A stretch of 64,000 bases of DNA from Limnohabitans sp. JirII-31. GTDB taxonomy: Bacteria; Pseudomonadota; Gammaproteobacteria; Burkholderiales; Burkholderiaceae_C. Location of the stretch: positions 242,890 through 306,889 of the forward strand of contig NZ_NESA01000002.1 of assembly GCF_002778315.1 (NCBI RefSeq), given 5' to 3'. The notes under the pieces are model-generated. The model searched no databases. It was not told where the DNA came from and was given only the letters and a program-made list of their open reading frames with translations. Of the stretch, positions 37,464-47,437 are shown one piece after another; position 1 is the first letter of the stretch, and each line of letters starts with the position of its first letter. The position numbers were made by a program, and so were the translations under genes.

Positions 37464-38321
37464 TCAAATCTTTCCGGGACGCAACAAGAGCACCAAGATC
37501 AACAACGAGAAAGACACCAAAGGTGCCCACGCGGGTGCCGTGATGGCCATGGTGGCGGCTTCCGACATGCCAATCACAATGCCTGCGACCAAGGGCCCCA
37601 AGGGGTTGCCCAAGCCGCCAATCATCACGGCAGAAAACACCACGCCAATCCATGCATAAATTTGCGAAGGGGCCAAGGTGTAGCTCAAAGCCAAACACGC
37701 GCCCGCCACACCCGCAAAGGCCGATGCTGCACCAGACAGCAGCAAGGCCAGCATGGGTTCGTTGACGCCAAAGGCAGCGGCCATCTTGGGGTTCTCCGAC
37801 ATGGCACGCATCGCCTTGCCCACCGAGGTGTAGCGCAGCACTGCCCAGGTGGCCAAAGCCAGGGCGACCGAGATCAACAAGGTCAACAATTCAGGCAGGG
37901 GGATGTACATCACACCGACCTTGAACTTGATGTCTGCGTAATGCGACTCCAGCTTGCGGTAGTCGGCGGTCCACAGCCACTGAATCACGCTCTCAATCAC
38001 CACCGTGATGCCAAAGGTCACCAACAGGGAGTTAAAGGGCGTGACCTTGAAGCGTGCAAACACCCAGTGCATGGCCATGCCGACCACAAAGAACCCCGGT
38101 GCCACGATGACCAAGGTCACCAAGGGGTCGATGCCAAAGCTCACCGAGAGTTGGTACGTCAGGTAAGCCCCAAAGAACGACAAGGCAAAGTGTGCGAGGT
38201 TGATTTGCTTGAGCATGCCCCAGGACAAGCTCAAGCCCAACCCTAACAAACCGTACAAACCGCCGATGAACAGGCCGGACAGCAGAGACTGTCCGAGTAA
38301 CTCAAAACTAGGAAACTGCAT
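37464..38321 (-). CDS. ABC transporter permease, LivH type
   Basis: A 285-residue inner-membrane permease starting MQFPSFELLGQSLLSGLFIG, with the family segments YGLLGLGLSLSWGMLKQINL, AHFALSFFGAYLTYQL and the coupling-loop region VGKAMRAMSENPKMAAAFGV. Eight or so membrane segments are visible. It pairs with the fused LivM-LivG subunit and the binding protein encoded 14 bases upstream. Confidence 0.94.
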   Translation of the reverse strand: MQFPSFELLGQSLLSGLFIGGLYGLLGLGLSLSWGMLKQINLAHFALSFFGAYLTYQLSVSFGIDPLVTLVIVAPGFFVVGMAMHWVFARFKVTPFNSLLVTFGITVVIESVIQWLWTADYRKLESHYADIKFKVGVMYIPLPELLTLLISVALALATWAVLRYTSVGKAMRAMSENPKMAAAFGVNEPMLALLLSGAASAFAGVAGACLALSYTLAPSQIYAWIGVVFSAVMIGGLGNPLGPLVAGIVIGMSEAATMAITAPAWAPLVSFSLLILVLLLRPGKI

Positions 38322-38335
38322 TCAGGGTTCAAGCC

Positions 38336-39559
38336 TCAAGGAGCCAGCATCTTGACGCCGGGCTTGGCATAGGCCTTGGGCCACACCACGACCCATTCGC
38401 CGTTTTGCACTTGTTTGATCTTGCTCACGTCGTCGCCATAGTTGTTCACACCGTCAAAGCGCATCGGGCCTTCAATGGTGTTGACGGTGTTCTTTTTGAG
38501 CCAGATGGCCAAGGTACGGTCATCCAAGCTCTTGGTGGCTGTCACCGCTGCTTCGAGCACTTGCCAGGCTGCAAACGAGGCAGCGGCTTGAGTGTCGACA
38601 AAGGTGTCGGGCAAACCTGCTTTGGCAGCGCGTTCGTTGAAGATCTTCGCGAACTCTGCGGCCCCAGTGTTGCTGGTCATCGGTGCGTGTTGTTCAAAGA
38701 TGGTCATGGCCAATGCGTTCTTGGCATCGGGTGTTTTCAGCATCGGGCCGGGTGAGGGCAGGAAGTGGAACATCTGTGGTGCGGGGTAGTCGATCTTCTT
38801 CATCGCATCCAGCAGCAACACGCCTTCCAGCGCAATCACGCCACCCCAAATGAAGTCGGGCTTGGCTTCTTTCAAACGGCTGGCAATGGCGCCGAAGTCA
38901 CGGTTGCCAAAATCCCATTCGAGGTAGAGCACTTCGGTGAGGCCACGCTTCTTGGCGATTTCACGTGCGCCCACCGACATGAAGTGCACCGAAGGAAACT
39001 TCGATGTCACGATGGCAATCGTCTTGGGTGGCTTGGGGCCAGCGGCCAGCGCATCGAACACCAGGTTGGGACCCGTGGTGGCGGGGTCCACGCCCGTGGC
39101 CCAAGTGGGGAACTGCATGTCGTACTTGGCCAAGCTTGGAATACCAAACGTGTGGTGAATCAAAATTTTGTTGTAGCGCTGCGCCACACCCATGGCCGAC
39201 AAAATGTTGGCGGTGGCATAAGGGCCAATCAACAAGTCGGCTTTATCGACCGTGACGATTTGTTCGTACAAGGTACGTGCCAGGTCGGGTTTGGATTGGT
39301 CATCCTTGAGGACCCATTCCACGGGACGACCGAGCAAACCATTCTTTTTATTGAGTTGCTCAATGTAGATCTCGCCCACCAGCTTGTGCACCATGGCCGT
39401 GGCCGACAAGGGACCGGTCAAGGCCAGTGTGCCGCCCACCTTGATGGGAGGGCCCGATGGTGCGGCTTGCGCAGGAGCGCTCAGCAATTGCAGGCCCAGC
39501 AGCAGGCTGAGCGTGGTGGTCAACAGCGAGGCGAGTGGTTGGATGGCAAATTTTTTCAT
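38336..39559 (-). CDS. ABC transporter substrate-binding protein, branched-chain/aromatic type
   Basis: A 407-residue periplasmic binding protein (Peripla_BP_6 fold) with signal peptide MKKFAIQPLASLLTTTLSLL ending SAPAQA, then the mature start IKVGGTLALTGPLSATAMV and the typical LIGPYATANILSAMGVAQ. The ATG at 39559 has GGAG five bases upstream. It is the first gene of the six-gene operon, so it names the import target; the paired ring-cleavage gene suggests an aromatic ligand rather than leucine. The 110 bases upstream hold no clear promoter motif. Confidence 0.92.
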   Translation of the reverse strand: MKKFAIQPLASLLTTTLSLLLGLQLLSAPAQAAPSGPPIKVGGTLALTGPLSATAMVHKLVGEIYIEQLNKKNGLLGRPVEWVLKDDQSKPDLARTLYEQIVTVDKADLLIGPYATANILSAMGVAQRYNKILIHHTFGIPSLAKYDMQFPTWATGVDPATTGPNLVFDALAAGPKPPKTIAIVTSKFPSVHFMSVGAREIAKKRGLTEVLYLEWDFGNRDFGAIASRLKEAKPDFIWGGVIALEGVLLLDAMKKIDYPAPQMFHFLPSPGPMLKTPDAKNALAMTIFEQHAPMTSNTGAAEFAKIFNERAAKAGLPDTFVDTQAAASFAAWQVLEAAVTATKSLDDRTLAIWLKKNTVNTIEGPMRFDGVNNYGDDVSKIKQVQNGEWVVVWPKAYAKPGVKMLAP

Positions 39560-39669
39560 CGGTACTCCATGGCTTAAGTGCTGTGCAATGTATGCCATGA
39601 AGTGGTCACTGACCATCCGCGTAAACCTTAGCTTATCTGTGTCGCCAAGGTGCCAAGACGATGTCCGTC

Positions 39670-40980
39670 TCAGCGTGTGACGGACCCCAATCGTTGGAAG
39701 ACTGCCGCTGCAGCGGCTACCGTTTCTGCAATATCAGCCTGCGTGTGGGCGGCACTCACGAAGCCCGCTTCGTACAACGCGGGTGCGATGTAGACACCAC
39801 GGTCCAGCAAACCATGGAACAGCTGGTTGAACCGTGGGCTGTCGCTGGTCATCACCTTGGCGTAGTTCTGGGGCAACTCGGGCAACAAGAAGAAGCCAAA
39901 CATGCCGCCTTCGCAGTCGGCGCTGAAGGGAACGCCGGCTTGTGCGGCAGCAGCGCTCAAGCCATCAACCAAGCTGCGCGTGCGCGCACTCAATGCATCC
40001 CAGAAACCAGGTTTAGAAATTTCTTTCAGCGTGGCCAAACCGCAGGCCGTGGCCACGGGGTTGCCACTCAAGGTGCCCGCTTGGTATACCGGACCGGTGG
40101 GGGCGAGTTGCTCCATGATGGCACGTGGCCCACCAAACGCAGCCAGCGGCATGCCCCCGCCGATGACCTTGCCCAACACCGTGATGTCGGGCTTGAAGCC
40201 AGGAATGCTTTTGGCGTAAACGCTTTGGGCGCTGCCCAAGGCCACGCGAAAACCGGTCATCACTTCGTCAAACACCAACAGTGCGCCGTACTGGGTGCAT
40301 AGCTCGCGGCAACGCTGCATGAAAGGCACCGAGGCGCGCACAAAATTCATGTTGCCAGCGATGGGCTCGATCATCAAACACGCCAACTCTTTGCCATGCA
40401 AGGCAAACGCTTCTTCCAATTGCGGGATGTTGTTGTACTCCAGCACCAAGGTGTGCTGCACCACCTCGGGTGGCACACCGGCGCTGGTGGGGTTGCCAAA
40501 GGTGGCCAGGCCCGAACCCGCTTTGACCAGCAAGGCATCGGCATGGCCGTGGTAGCAGCCTTCGAACTTGATGATCTTGCTGCGGCCGGTGGCGCCACGC
40601 GCCAGACGCAAGGCACTCATGCCCGCTTCGGTGCCCGAGCTGACCAAGCGCACCATCTCCATCGACGGCACTTGCGCGAGGATGGCTTCGGCCAACTCAA
40701 TCTCACGCTCGGTGGGCGCGCCAAACGAGAAACCATCCAACGCTGCTTTTTGCACCGCTTCCAGAACCACAGGGTTGCCGTGACCCAAGATCATGGGGCC
40801 CCAAGAGCCGATGTAGTCGATGTATTTTTTGCCGTTGGCATCCCAGAAATACGCGCCTTGTGCGCGCTGCACAAAACGGGGTGTGCCGCCCACGGCACGG
40901 AATGCGCGCACAGGCGAGTTCACACCACCGGGAATCACACGGGCAGCACGGTCAAACAATTCTTGGTTGCGATCAGTCAT
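39670..40980 (-). CDS. hemL: Glutamate-1-semialdehyde 2,1-aminomutase
   Basis: A 436-residue PLP enzyme that makes 5-aminolevulinate for tetrapyrrole synthesis. It has [76 protein letters not shown] and the PLP-lysine in [20 protein letters not shown]. The ATG at 40980 is preferred over an in-frame TTG at 40998 that overlaps the thiD end. It is transcribed after thiD. Confidence 0.97.
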   Translation of the reverse strand: MTDRNQELFDRAARVIPGGVNSPVRAFRAVGGTPRFVQRAQGAYFWDANGKKYIDYIGSWGPMILGHGNPVVLEAVQKAALDGFSFGAPTEREIELAEAILAQVPSMEMVRLVSSGTEAGMSALRLARGATGRSKIIKFEGCYHGHADALLVKAGSGLATFGNPTSAGVPPEVVQHTLVLEYNNIPQLEEAFALHGKELACLMIEPIAGNMNFVRASVPFMQRCRELCTQYGALLVFDEVMTGFRVALGSAQSVYAKSIPGFKPDITVLGKVIGGGMPLAAFGGPRAIMEQLAPTGPVYQAGTLSGNPVATACGLATLKEISKPGFWDALSARTRSLVDGLSAAAAQAGVPFSADCEGGMFGFFLLPELPQNYAKVMTSDSPRFNQLFHGLLDRGVYIAPALYEAGFVSAAHTQADIAETVAAAAAVFQRLGSVTR

Positions 40981-40994
40981 GGTCAATCTTGCTT

Positions 40995-41930
40995 TCAATG
41001 TTTGGTTTCAAAGCGTGGCAGCGAGAAATCTTCTGCCGTGGCGGGGCGTTCTTCACCGTCGTCGTTGTCTTCGTCGTCGACCTCGGCCCAAAACAAACGG
41101 TCTGGTAACACATGGCCCATGCCAGGTCGAAAACCACTGTTGAGGCTTTGGTCAAGAAAGTGCAGGGCTTCGTGGGTGGCCGCTTCCAGGTCGGTGCCTG
41201 TGGCCAGCAACGCCGCCAAGGTGATGCTCAAGGTGTCACCGGCACCGGCGAACACTGCGTCAAAGCGTTCAAAGCGTTCGCTCACCATCACGGTGTGTGC
41301 CGTGGCCAACGCGTTCTCCACTTGCTGGTCGGGGTGGTTGATGCCGGTCACCAACACATAGGGCACGCCCATGTCGGCTGCGGCGCGCGCCAAGTCACGC
41401 GGGCCGGGGCTGCGTGTTTGGTCCCAGTCGGGCAGCAGCCAGCGCCACAAGGTGTTGTGGTTGCCCACCAGCACCGTGGTCTGCGGCAGGATGAGTTCAC
41501 GAAATGCGTCTAAGTAAGCGTCGATGTGTTCGTCTTCCCACCACGACAAATTAGGCATGTAGGCCACCACGGGGACTTCGGCGTAGTCGGTGGTGATTTC
41601 GGCAATGGCGCTCAGGTTTTCCGGGTTGCCACAAAAGCCCACCTTGATGACTTGCACGCTCACATCTTCGAGCACGCTGCGTGCTTGCTCGGTCACGGCC
41701 TCCTCGTCAAAGGCGATGTGGTCAAAAATTTCAGCCGTGTCACGCATGTAGGCACCGGTGACTACGGGCAGTGCGTGTGCCCCCACGGAGGCACTGGCCA
41801 AAACGTCGGCACTCAGGCCGCCCGCACCACAGGGGTCGTTGGCGTTGAACACCAACACACAAGGTGGGGCACTGGCGACTTCGTCGGAGAGCGTGACGTC
41901 GTGGGAGAGGGGGGTGTTTTCTGGCGTCAT
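40995..41930 (-). CDS. thiD: Hydroxymethylpyrimidine/phosphomethylpyrimidine kinase
   Basis: A 311-residue PfkB-superfamily kinase of thiamine synthesis. N-terminal [20 protein letters not shown] corresponds to the ThiD substrate/anion region, [14 protein letters not shown] and the catalytic [20 protein letters not shown] (GAGD with the catalytic Asp) are intact. The C-terminal tail is acidic and low-complexity ([12 protein letters not shown]), and the N-terminus has an extra segment. The ATG at 41930 lacks a strong ribosome-binding site. The placement beside hemL is common in betaproteobacteria. Confidence 0.85.
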   Translation of the reverse strand: MTPENTPLSHDVTLSDEVASAPPCVLVFNANDPCGAGGLSADVLASASVGAHALPVVTGAYMRDTAEIFDHIAFDEEAVTEQARSVLEDVSVQVIKVGFCGNPENLSAIAEITTDYAEVPVVAYMPNLSWWEDEHIDAYLDAFRELILPQTTVLVGNHNTLWRWLLPDWDQTRSPGPRDLARAAADMGVPYVLVTGINHPDQQVENALATAHTVMVSERFERFDAVFAGAGDTLSITLAALLATGTDLEAATHEALHFLDQSLNSGFRPGMGHVLPDRLFWAEVDDEDNDDGEERPATAEDFSLPRFETKH

Positions 41931-41980
41931 GGGGCGTCGATACAATGCATTTCATTCTATGCGTTGACGAAAGAAATGCT

Positions 41981-42148
41981 GTGTCGAAAACTTGGATGTG
42001 TCTGATTTGTGGCTGGATTTACGACGAAGAGGCTGGTGCGCCTGACCATGGCATCGCCCCCGGCACGCCATGGGAGCAAGTGCCCATGAATTGGACGTGT
42101 CCCGAGTGCGGTGCGCGCAAAGAAGACTTTGAAATGGTCCAGTTTTAA
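41981..42148 (+). CDS. Rubredoxin
   Basis: A 55-residue iron protein with the two CxxC pairs MCLICGWIYDEEAG and WTCPECGARKEDFE that coordinate a single Fe. It carries electrons in the cytoplasm. A GTG start at 41981 gives the canonical length; the longer frame to 41945 adds an unrelated leader. It is divergent from thiD, 50 bases apart, and is followed after eight bases by an unrecognised gene. Confidence 0.95.
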   Translation: MSKTWMCLICGWIYDEEAGAPDHGIAPGTPWEQVPMNWTCPECGARKEDFEMVQF

Positions 42149-42156
42149 GAGGTTTT

Positions 42157-42804
42157 ATGCAAGTGCGCGCAGCCTTTGAGCGTCACTTGCTGGCTTTGTT
42201 GCGTCGTCGCCCTGCCATTGACTTGCCAGCCGTCTACCAACTGGAGCAGTTGTGCAAGCAACAGCTCAGCAGCGAAGCGCTGGCGGACTGGCGCACATTC
42301 TGGTCCTTGGCCATTCATTTTTTCACCGCCTTGCGTGTTGCGCCAGGGCGTGAATTCACGGAATCAGAAGCCTGTGCGGCCAACCAAGTGTTGAGTGGCG
42401 TGCTGTTGCGCGGGCAGTTTGATGCCCACGACGCGCCGAGCGCCGATGACTTGCAAGTCATCAGTCATTTGTTGTTTCTAGAACAAGCCGACATCATCTC
42501 GCAGCGCTTGGTGCACGACTTGCATCATTGGTCGCAAACGCCAGACGCCGACATGCCGCATGACGTGCAAGCCGATGCGCAACACATGGCGCAACTGGCG
42601 CGTGATGTGTCTTTGAATGGCGTGCACCAAGTGGCCGACACGCTGGCCATGCAACTGGCACGCTTGCGCACACAACGCGTGGTGGCCGATATTCATGCCA
42701 GTGTGCAAGGGGCACAAGAAGTCAGCCGTCTGTTGCAGCAATTTGCTGTTGGCAATGTGCGTGCCCCCCAGGAAAACGTACTAGCAGCCCTGCGCGGCGA
42801 TTAG
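42157..42804 (+). CDS. Hypothetical protein after rubredoxin
   Basis: A 215-residue, largely helical soluble protein: MQVRAAFERHLLALLRRRPA, DWRTFWSLAIHFFTALRVAP, LVHDLHHWSQTPDADMPHDV. No signal peptide, membrane segment or catalytic motif is visible. The FW--A--FF-AL segment is reminiscent of helical domains found in ChpA-like chemotaxis kinases, and rubredoxin genes are often next to pil-chp genes, but this resemblance is weak. It lies eight bases after rubredoxin with no visible ribosome-binding problem (GAGG upstream), so it is probably a real co-transcribed gene. Confidence 0.6.
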   Translation: MQVRAAFERHLLALLRRRPAIDLPAVYQLEQLCKQQLSSEALADWRTFWSLAIHFFTALRVAPGREFTESEACAANQVLSGVLLRGQFDAHDAPSADDLQVISHLLFLEQADIISQRLVHDLHHWSQTPDADMPHDVQADAQHMAQLARDVSLNGVHQVADTLAMQLARLRTQRVVADIHASVQGAQEVSRLLQQFAVGNVRAPQENVLAALRGD

Positions 42805-42806
42805 AT

Positions 42807-43412
42807 TCACAGCATGCTTTGGTAGCGTTGAACCATGGCCTCTTGGCTTTCCGCAGGCTCGTCCAAGCCCGCTTGGTCTTTGATCATCTGGCCCATGGTG
42901 GGTAAGACAGAGCGTTCTACCTGGCTGCTGGTCTGCCATAACTTGGCACGCATCATGGCTTTGGCGCAGTGCAAATAAGCCTCACGCACCGTCACCTCAA
43001 CCACAGCTTTCGGTGCACGTGCTTCGTGAGAAAACTTGGCCAGCAAAGCCGGTGATGTGCTGACCGTGGCGTGGCCATTGACGCGCAAAGTTTCGTCCAC
43101 ACCCGGAATCAAAAACAGCAAACCAATTTGCCCGGTGGCAATGATGTTCTCCAGCGTGTCGAGCCGGTTGTTGCCCGAGGCATCGGGCAGCCACAGCGTG
43201 GTGTCGTTGCCGACCTTCACAAAACCCGGCGCACCGCCGCGTGGCGAGGCATCCATGTGCTGCGTGGCACTGCTGCTGGAGACCACCACAAACGGTGACA
43301 GGGCAATGAAGCGCTGGATGTGTGCGTCCAGGTGTGCGAGTTGTTTTTTCACGGCCCGTTCACCGGGTTGCGCATACACACGGCGCAAGGCGTCGATAGA
43401 TTGGATCTTCAT
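42807..43412 (-). CDS. Pyridoxamine 5'-phosphate oxidase-like flavoprotein (MSMEG_1061 type)
   Basis: A 201-residue split-barrel flavoprotein. It shows SPFVVVSSSSATQHMDASPR, GAPGFVKVGNDTTLWLPDAS, NNRLDTLENIIATGQIGLLF and VNGHATV, the motif set of the FMN-dependent PPOX-type MSMEG_1061 group. The substrate is unknown. Its start overlaps the stop of the photolyase gene by four bases (ATGA), so both are probably expressed together; a flavin-related or light-stress function would fit but is inference. Confidence 0.85.
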   Translation of the reverse strand: MKIQSIDALRRVYAQPGERAVKKQLAHLDAHIQRFIALSPFVVVSSSSATQHMDASPRGGAPGFVKVGNDTTLWLPDASGNNRLDTLENIIATGQIGLLFLIPGVDETLRVNGHATVSTSPALLAKFSHEARAPKAVVEVTVREAYLHCAKAMMRAKLWQTSSQVERSVLPTMGQMIKDQAGLDEPAESQEAMVQRYQSML

Positions 43413-44896
43413 TTTTCTTTTTTCACCACGGCATAGCGTTGCAGGGTCAAGGCGCGCGCCTCGGCATGGTCGACGATGGGGGCGGGGTAGTCCTTGCCCA
43501 ATTGAAAACCTGCGGCTTGCAGCTCCATGGGTTTGGCCAGCCAGGGCGCGTGAATCGCTGCTGTGGAGAGCTTCGCCAAGGCCGGCACGTAGCGGCGAAT
43601 GAATTTGCCCTCGGGGTCAAACTTCTCACTTTGGCTGATGGGGTTGAAGATGCGAAAGTACGGTTGCGCATCGCAGCCGCTGGAGCTGGCCCATTGCCAG
43701 CCGCCATTGTTGGCGGCCAAGTCAAAGTCGTTCAGGTGTTGCGCAAAGTAGCGCTCGCCCCAGCGCCAGTCAATCCCTAAATCTTTCACCAAAAAACTCG
43801 CCACCACCATGCGCAGTCGGTTGTGCATGTAGCCGGTTTGGTTGATCTGTGCCATGGCCGCATCCACCAGCGGGTAGCCGGTGCGGCCTTCGCACCAAGC
43901 CGCAAACAGCTCTTTGGCGTGCTTGTTGTGCTCCCACTTGATGGCGTCGTACTCGGGCTTGAACGACGCGTTCACCACCCGGGGGTGGTGGTGCAAGATC
44001 TGGTGGTAAAAATCGCGCCAAATCAGCTCCGACAACCAAACCTCTGCCCCCTTGGAGCCCGCCAGCATGCGCTGGTAACCCGTGGACGCGAGCTGACGGA
44101 TGGACACCGTGCCAAAACGCAAGTGCACGCCCAGGTAGCTGGGGCCTTTGACGGCTGGAAAGTTGCGCGTCTCGTCGTAACGGTCCATGCGGTCAAAAAA
44201 ATCTTCAAACAAGGCTAGGCCGCCGGGGCTGCCGGTGGGCACATGCAGACTGCTCAGATTGGTGGGCTCAAAGCCCAGCTCGGCCAGTGTGGGAACGGGC
44301 ACCTGGTAGGCCTTGGGTCTGGGGGCCAAGGCCTTGACGTACTTGCCCACCGGGTAAGAGCGCAAATAAAAGTCGTTGACTTTTTGCAGCCAGGCGTTTT
44401 TGTACGGCGTGAACACGCCATAGGGCTTGCCCATTTGGGTGAGCACCTCGCTGCGCTCGAAAATCACATGGTCTTTGTAGGTCTGAAAACCAATGCCGGC
44501 ATTGGCCAAGGCACCGCGCACCTTGGCGTCGCGCACCAATGCGTCAGGCTCGTCGTCGTGGTTGGCAAACACCTCTTGCACGCCCAGGGTTTGGGCCAAT
44601 TGCGGGACGTCGTCCACAGCCACGGCGTGGCGCACGATCAAGCCGGCTTTGGCGTCTCCCGCCACAGCGCGCAGTTCTGCGTCCAAGGTCACCAGCGACT
44701 CGCGGATGAACTCCACCCGTCGATCAAGACGAGGCAAGCTGTCCAAAATGGCACGGTCAAACACAAACACACAGTGCACTTGGCGGCAGCTTTTGAGCGC
44801 GTGGTACAGCGCTGCGTTGTCGTAGGCGCGCAGGTCGCGGCGAAACCACATCAGCCCCGCAGGGACATGCGAGGTGTGGCGTGAGGAGCTTGGCAT
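43409..44896 (-). CDS. phrB: Class I deoxyribodipyrimidine photolyase
   Basis: A 495-residue CPD photolyase. The N-terminal antenna domain begins LMWFRRDLRAYDNAAL and the FAD-binding helical domain shows SYLGVHLRFGTVSIRQLAST, VWLSELIWRDFYHQIL, WCEGRTGYPLVDAAM, GYMHNRLRMVVASFLVKDLG and NDFDLAANNGGWQWASSSGC, all hallmark flavin and DNA-lesion contacts. The ATG at 44896 has a GGGTG box five bases upstream. This is a second photolyase-family gene besides the FeS-BCP one at 2983. It diverges from yqgE across about 20 bases. Confidence 0.95.
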   Translation of the reverse strand: MPSSSRHTSHVPAGLMWFRRDLRAYDNAALYHALKSCRQVHCVFVFDRAILDSLPRLDRRVEFIRESLVTLDAELRAVAGDAKAGLIVRHAVAVDDVPQLAQTLGVQEVFANHDDEPDALVRDAKVRGALANAGIGFQTYKDHVIFERSEVLTQMGKPYGVFTPYKNAWLQKVNDFYLRSYPVGKYVKALAPRPKAYQVPVPTLAELGFEPTNLSSLHVPTGSPGGLALFEDFFDRMDRYDETRNFPAVKGPSYLGVHLRFGTVSIRQLASTGYQRMLAGSKGAEVWLSELIWRDFYHQILHHHPRVVNASFKPEYDAIKWEHNKHAKELFAAWCEGRTGYPLVDAAMAQINQTGYMHNRLRMVVASFLVKDLGIDWRWGERYFAQHLNDFDLAANNGGWQWASSSGCDAQPYFRIFNPISQSEKFDPEGKFIRRYVPALAKLSTAAIHAPWLAKPMELQAAGFQLGKDYPAPIVDHAEARALTLQRYAVVKKEK

Positions 44897-44917
44897 GTTC
44901 ACCCTTAAAATTGGTCC

Positions 44918-45556
44918 ATGACTGCCGATTCTGCCCCCATCAACCTGACGCATCACTTTTTGATCGCTATGCCAGGGCTGGAGGACGCCACATTCGCCAA
45001 AAGTGTGGTCTATTTGTGCGAACACAGCGAACGTGGCGCACTGGGCCTCGTGATCAACAAGGCCAGCGACTTGAGCATGCAGGGTCTGTTTGAAAAAGTT
45101 GACTTGCCCCTGCTGCGTGCCGACTTGTTAGGGGCACCCGTGTTGCAAGGTGGCCCGGTCCACACCGAACGTGGGTTTGTGTTGCACGAGGCCATGGTGG
45201 CGGCTCCCCAAGAGACCGAACAAGCCGCTGTGGCGGCCATTCAAACCGACGCGCCGCCAGACTCGATTTATGCCTCGACCATGGTCATCCCCGGTGGTTT
45301 GGAGATGACCACTTCCAAAGACGTGCTCGAAGCCTTGTCCACCGGCGCGGGCCCACGACGTGTGCTGATTTCTCTGGGCTACTCCGCTTGGGGCCAAGGT
45401 CAGTTGGAGTCTGAGCTGGCCGAGAACAGCTGGCTCACGGTCGGGGCCGATATGTCGGTGATTTTTGACACGCCGCTGGAGCAGCGCTACGAACGAGCCA
45501 TGGGTTTGTTGGGCCTGGCGTCTTGGATGTTGTCTTCCGAGATCGGCCACGCATGA
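44918..45556 (+). CDS. YqgE/AlgH family protein
   Basis: A 212-residue protein starting near INLTHHFLIAMPGLEDATFA, with YLCEHSERGALGLVINKASD and LQGGPVHTERGFVLHE, diagnostic for YqgE/AlgH (UPF0301). Biochemical role is unsettled. The stop overlaps the ruvX start (ATGA), the usual yqgE-ruvX coupling. Confidence 0.95.
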   Translation: MTADSAPINLTHHFLIAMPGLEDATFAKSVVYLCEHSERGALGLVINKASDLSMQGLFEKVDLPLLRADLLGAPVLQGGPVHTERGFVLHEAMVAAPQETEQAAVAAIQTDAPPDSIYASTMVIPGGLEMTTSKDVLEALSTGAGPRRVLISLGYSAWGQGQLESELAENSWLTVGADMSVIFDTPLEQRYERAMGLLGLASWMLSSEIGHA

Positions 45557-45972
45557 GCAGCCTGCCCGCGCGCGACGTGCCTGCCAACCTGCAGTCTTTT
45601 TTGGCGTTTGACTTTGGCGTCAAACGCACCGGCGTGGCCTATGGCAGCCGATTCTTGCGCGAAGCTCAACCCCATGCCACGGTCAACGCCGAAGGCAATG
45701 CACGCTGGCCCCTGATTACCCAACGCATTGCCGAGTGGCAGCCCGACGCCTTGGTGGTGGGCGTACCGTTTCACCCCGATGGTGCCGCGCACGACAACAC
45801 TGCCAAAGCGCGTCAATTTGCACGCCAGTTGCATGGCCGTTTCCAGTTGCCCGTGTTTGAGGTGGACGAGCGCTACAGCACCACCGAGGCCTTGAGCCAA
45901 GGGGCCAAAGACGCCGATGCCGCATCCGCTTGCATCATCTTGAACCAATTTTTTCGAGAGCTTGCCCCATGA
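45553..45972 (+). CDS. ruvX: Holliday junction resolvase-like protein RuvX (YqgF)
   Basis: A 139-residue RNase H-fold nuclease implicated in 16S rRNA 5'-end or Holliday-junction processing. The first acidic motif is FLAFDFGVKRTGVA, the second region VGVPFHPDG, the last VDERYSTTEA and DADAASACIIL. The ATG at 45553 overlaps the yqgE stop; its own stop overlaps the pyrR start. Confidence 0.95.
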   Translation: MSSLPARDVPANLQSFLAFDFGVKRTGVAYGSRFLREAQPHATVNAEGNARWPLITQRIAEWQPDALVVGVPFHPDGAAHDNTAKARQFARQLHGRFQLPVFEVDERYSTTEALSQGAKDADAASACIILNQFFRELAP

Positions 45973-46466
45973 ACGGAAACCTACTTTTAGATGCTGAGAG
46001 CTTGTATGTCGAGCTGCTCAAAGGCGTGCGCAGCTTGCTCACGCCTGGCACCCGTTTGGTGGGCATCACCTCTGGCGGCGCCTGGCTGGCGGCGCGTTTG
46101 CAAAAAGACCTGGGCTTAGAGGGCGAGGCGGGCAGCATCTCGTCGGCCATGCACCGTGACGACTTTGCCCAGCGCGGCCTGGCCGACGGCGGTCAAACCA
46201 AGTTGCCCTTTGAAATCAACGGCGCGCACCTGATCGTGCTCGACGATGTGCTCTACACCGGACGCACCATCCGTGCGGTGCTCAACGAGTTGTTTGATTA
46301 CGGTCGCCCCGCCAGCGTCAAGTTGGCGGTATTGGTGGACCGTGGTGGCCGCGAGTTGCCGGTGCAGGCCGACTTTGCAGCGGCGCGCGTGGCCTTACCC
46401 GCCAGCCAATCGCTGGCCTTGGCCAAAACTGAAGCTGGCGAATTTAATTTTTCTGTGAAAGCTTGA
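45969..46466 (+). CDS. pyrR: Pyrimidine operon regulator / uracil phosphoribosyltransferase PyrR
   Basis: A 165-residue phosphoribosyltransferase-fold protein. The PRPP loop is [20 protein letters not shown] and the hood contains [14 protein letters not shown]. In Gram-positives PyrR regulates pyr attenuation; here it leads pyrB-pyrC', the arrangement seen in pseudomonads and betaproteobacteria, and no attenuator is visible in the overlapping junctions. The start overlaps the ruvX stop by ATGA. Confidence 0.93.
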   Translation: MNGNLLLDAESLYVELLKGVRSLLTPGTRLVGITSGGAWLAARLQKDLGLEGEAGSISSAMHRDDFAQRGLADGGQTKLPFEINGAHLIVLDDVLYTGRTIRAVLNELFDYGRPASVKLAVLVDRGGRELPVQADFAAARVALPASQSLALAKTEAGEFNFSVKA

Positions 46467-46474
46467 GCCGCGAC

Positions 46475-47437
46475 ATGCTCTACAAACGCAACCCCCAACT
46501 CAACAAAAACGGCGAGCTGATTCATTTGCTCTCCACCGAAGGCTTGTCGCGTGACATCCTCACGCACATCCTCGACACGGCGGCCAACTTTGTGTCGGTC
46601 AACGACCGTGAGGTCAAAAAAGTGCCGCTGCTGCGCGGCAAAAGCGTGTTCAACCTGTTCTTTGAAAACAGCACCCGCACCCGCACCACCTTTGAGATCG
46701 CTGCCAAGCGCTTGTCGGCGGACGTGTTCAACCTGGACATCGCACGCTCTTCGGCCAGCAAAGGCGAGTCCTTGCTCGACACCATTGCCAACCTGAGCGC
46801 CATGGCCGCCGACATTTTTGTGGTGCGCCACAGCGAGTCGGGCGCGCCCTACCTGATTGCCGAACACGTGGCACCGCATGTGCATGTGGTCAACGCCGGT
46901 GACGGACGTCATGCCCACCCGACCCAAGGTCTATTGGACATGTACACCATCCGGCACTACAAAAAAGACTTCACCAACCTCACCGTGGCCATCGTGGGCG
47001 ACGTGCTGCACTCGCGTGTCGCGCGCTCCGACATCCACGCACTCACCACCCTGGGCTGTGCCGAGGTGCGGGTGGTCGGCCCCAAGACCTTGGTGCCGGG
47101 CGACTTGGCGCAAATGGGCGTCAAGGTGTTCAACAACCTCGAAGACGGCATCCGTGGCTGCGATGTGGTGATCACCTTGCGCTTGCAAAACGAACGCATG
47201 AGCGGCGCCTTGCTGCCTTCCAGCCAAGAATATTTCAAAGCCTTTGGCCTCACGCCAGAGAAACTCCAACTGGCCAAACCCGACGCCATCGTCATGCACC
47301 CAGGCCCGATCAACCGCGGCGTCGAGATCGACTCGGCGGTGGTCGACGGCCCGCAAAGCGTGATCTTGTCGCAAGTGACGTTTGGCATTGCCGTGCGCAT
47401 GGCGGTCATGTCCATCGTGGCGGGGAATGAAGCATGA
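46475..47437 (+). CDS. pyrB: Aspartate carbamoyltransferase catalytic subunit
   Basis: A 320-residue enzyme forming N-carbamoyl-aspartate in pyrimidine synthesis. Carbamoyl-phosphate site [20 protein letters not shown], the [14 protein letters not shown] segment, and the C-terminal [11 protein letters not shown] aspartate-binding loop are intact. Starts: ATG at 46475 gives the common N-terminus [13 protein letters not shown]; a TTG at 46463 overlapping the pyrR stop is possible. The stop overlaps the pyrC' start. Confidence 0.96.
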   Translation: MLYKRNPQLNKNGELIHLLSTEGLSRDILTHILDTAANFVSVNDREVKKVPLLRGKSVFNLFFENSTRTRTTFEIAAKRLSADVFNLDIARSSASKGESLLDTIANLSAMAADIFVVRHSESGAPYLIAEHVAPHVHVVNAGDGRHAHPTQGLLDMYTIRHYKKDFTNLTVAIVGDVLHSRVARSDIHALTTLGCAEVRVVGPKTLVPGDLAQMGVKVFNNLEDGIRGCDVVITLRLQNERMSGALLPSSQEYFKAFGLTPEKLQLAKPDAIVMHPGPINRGVEIDSAVVDGPQSVILSQVTFGIAVRMAVMSIVAGNEA

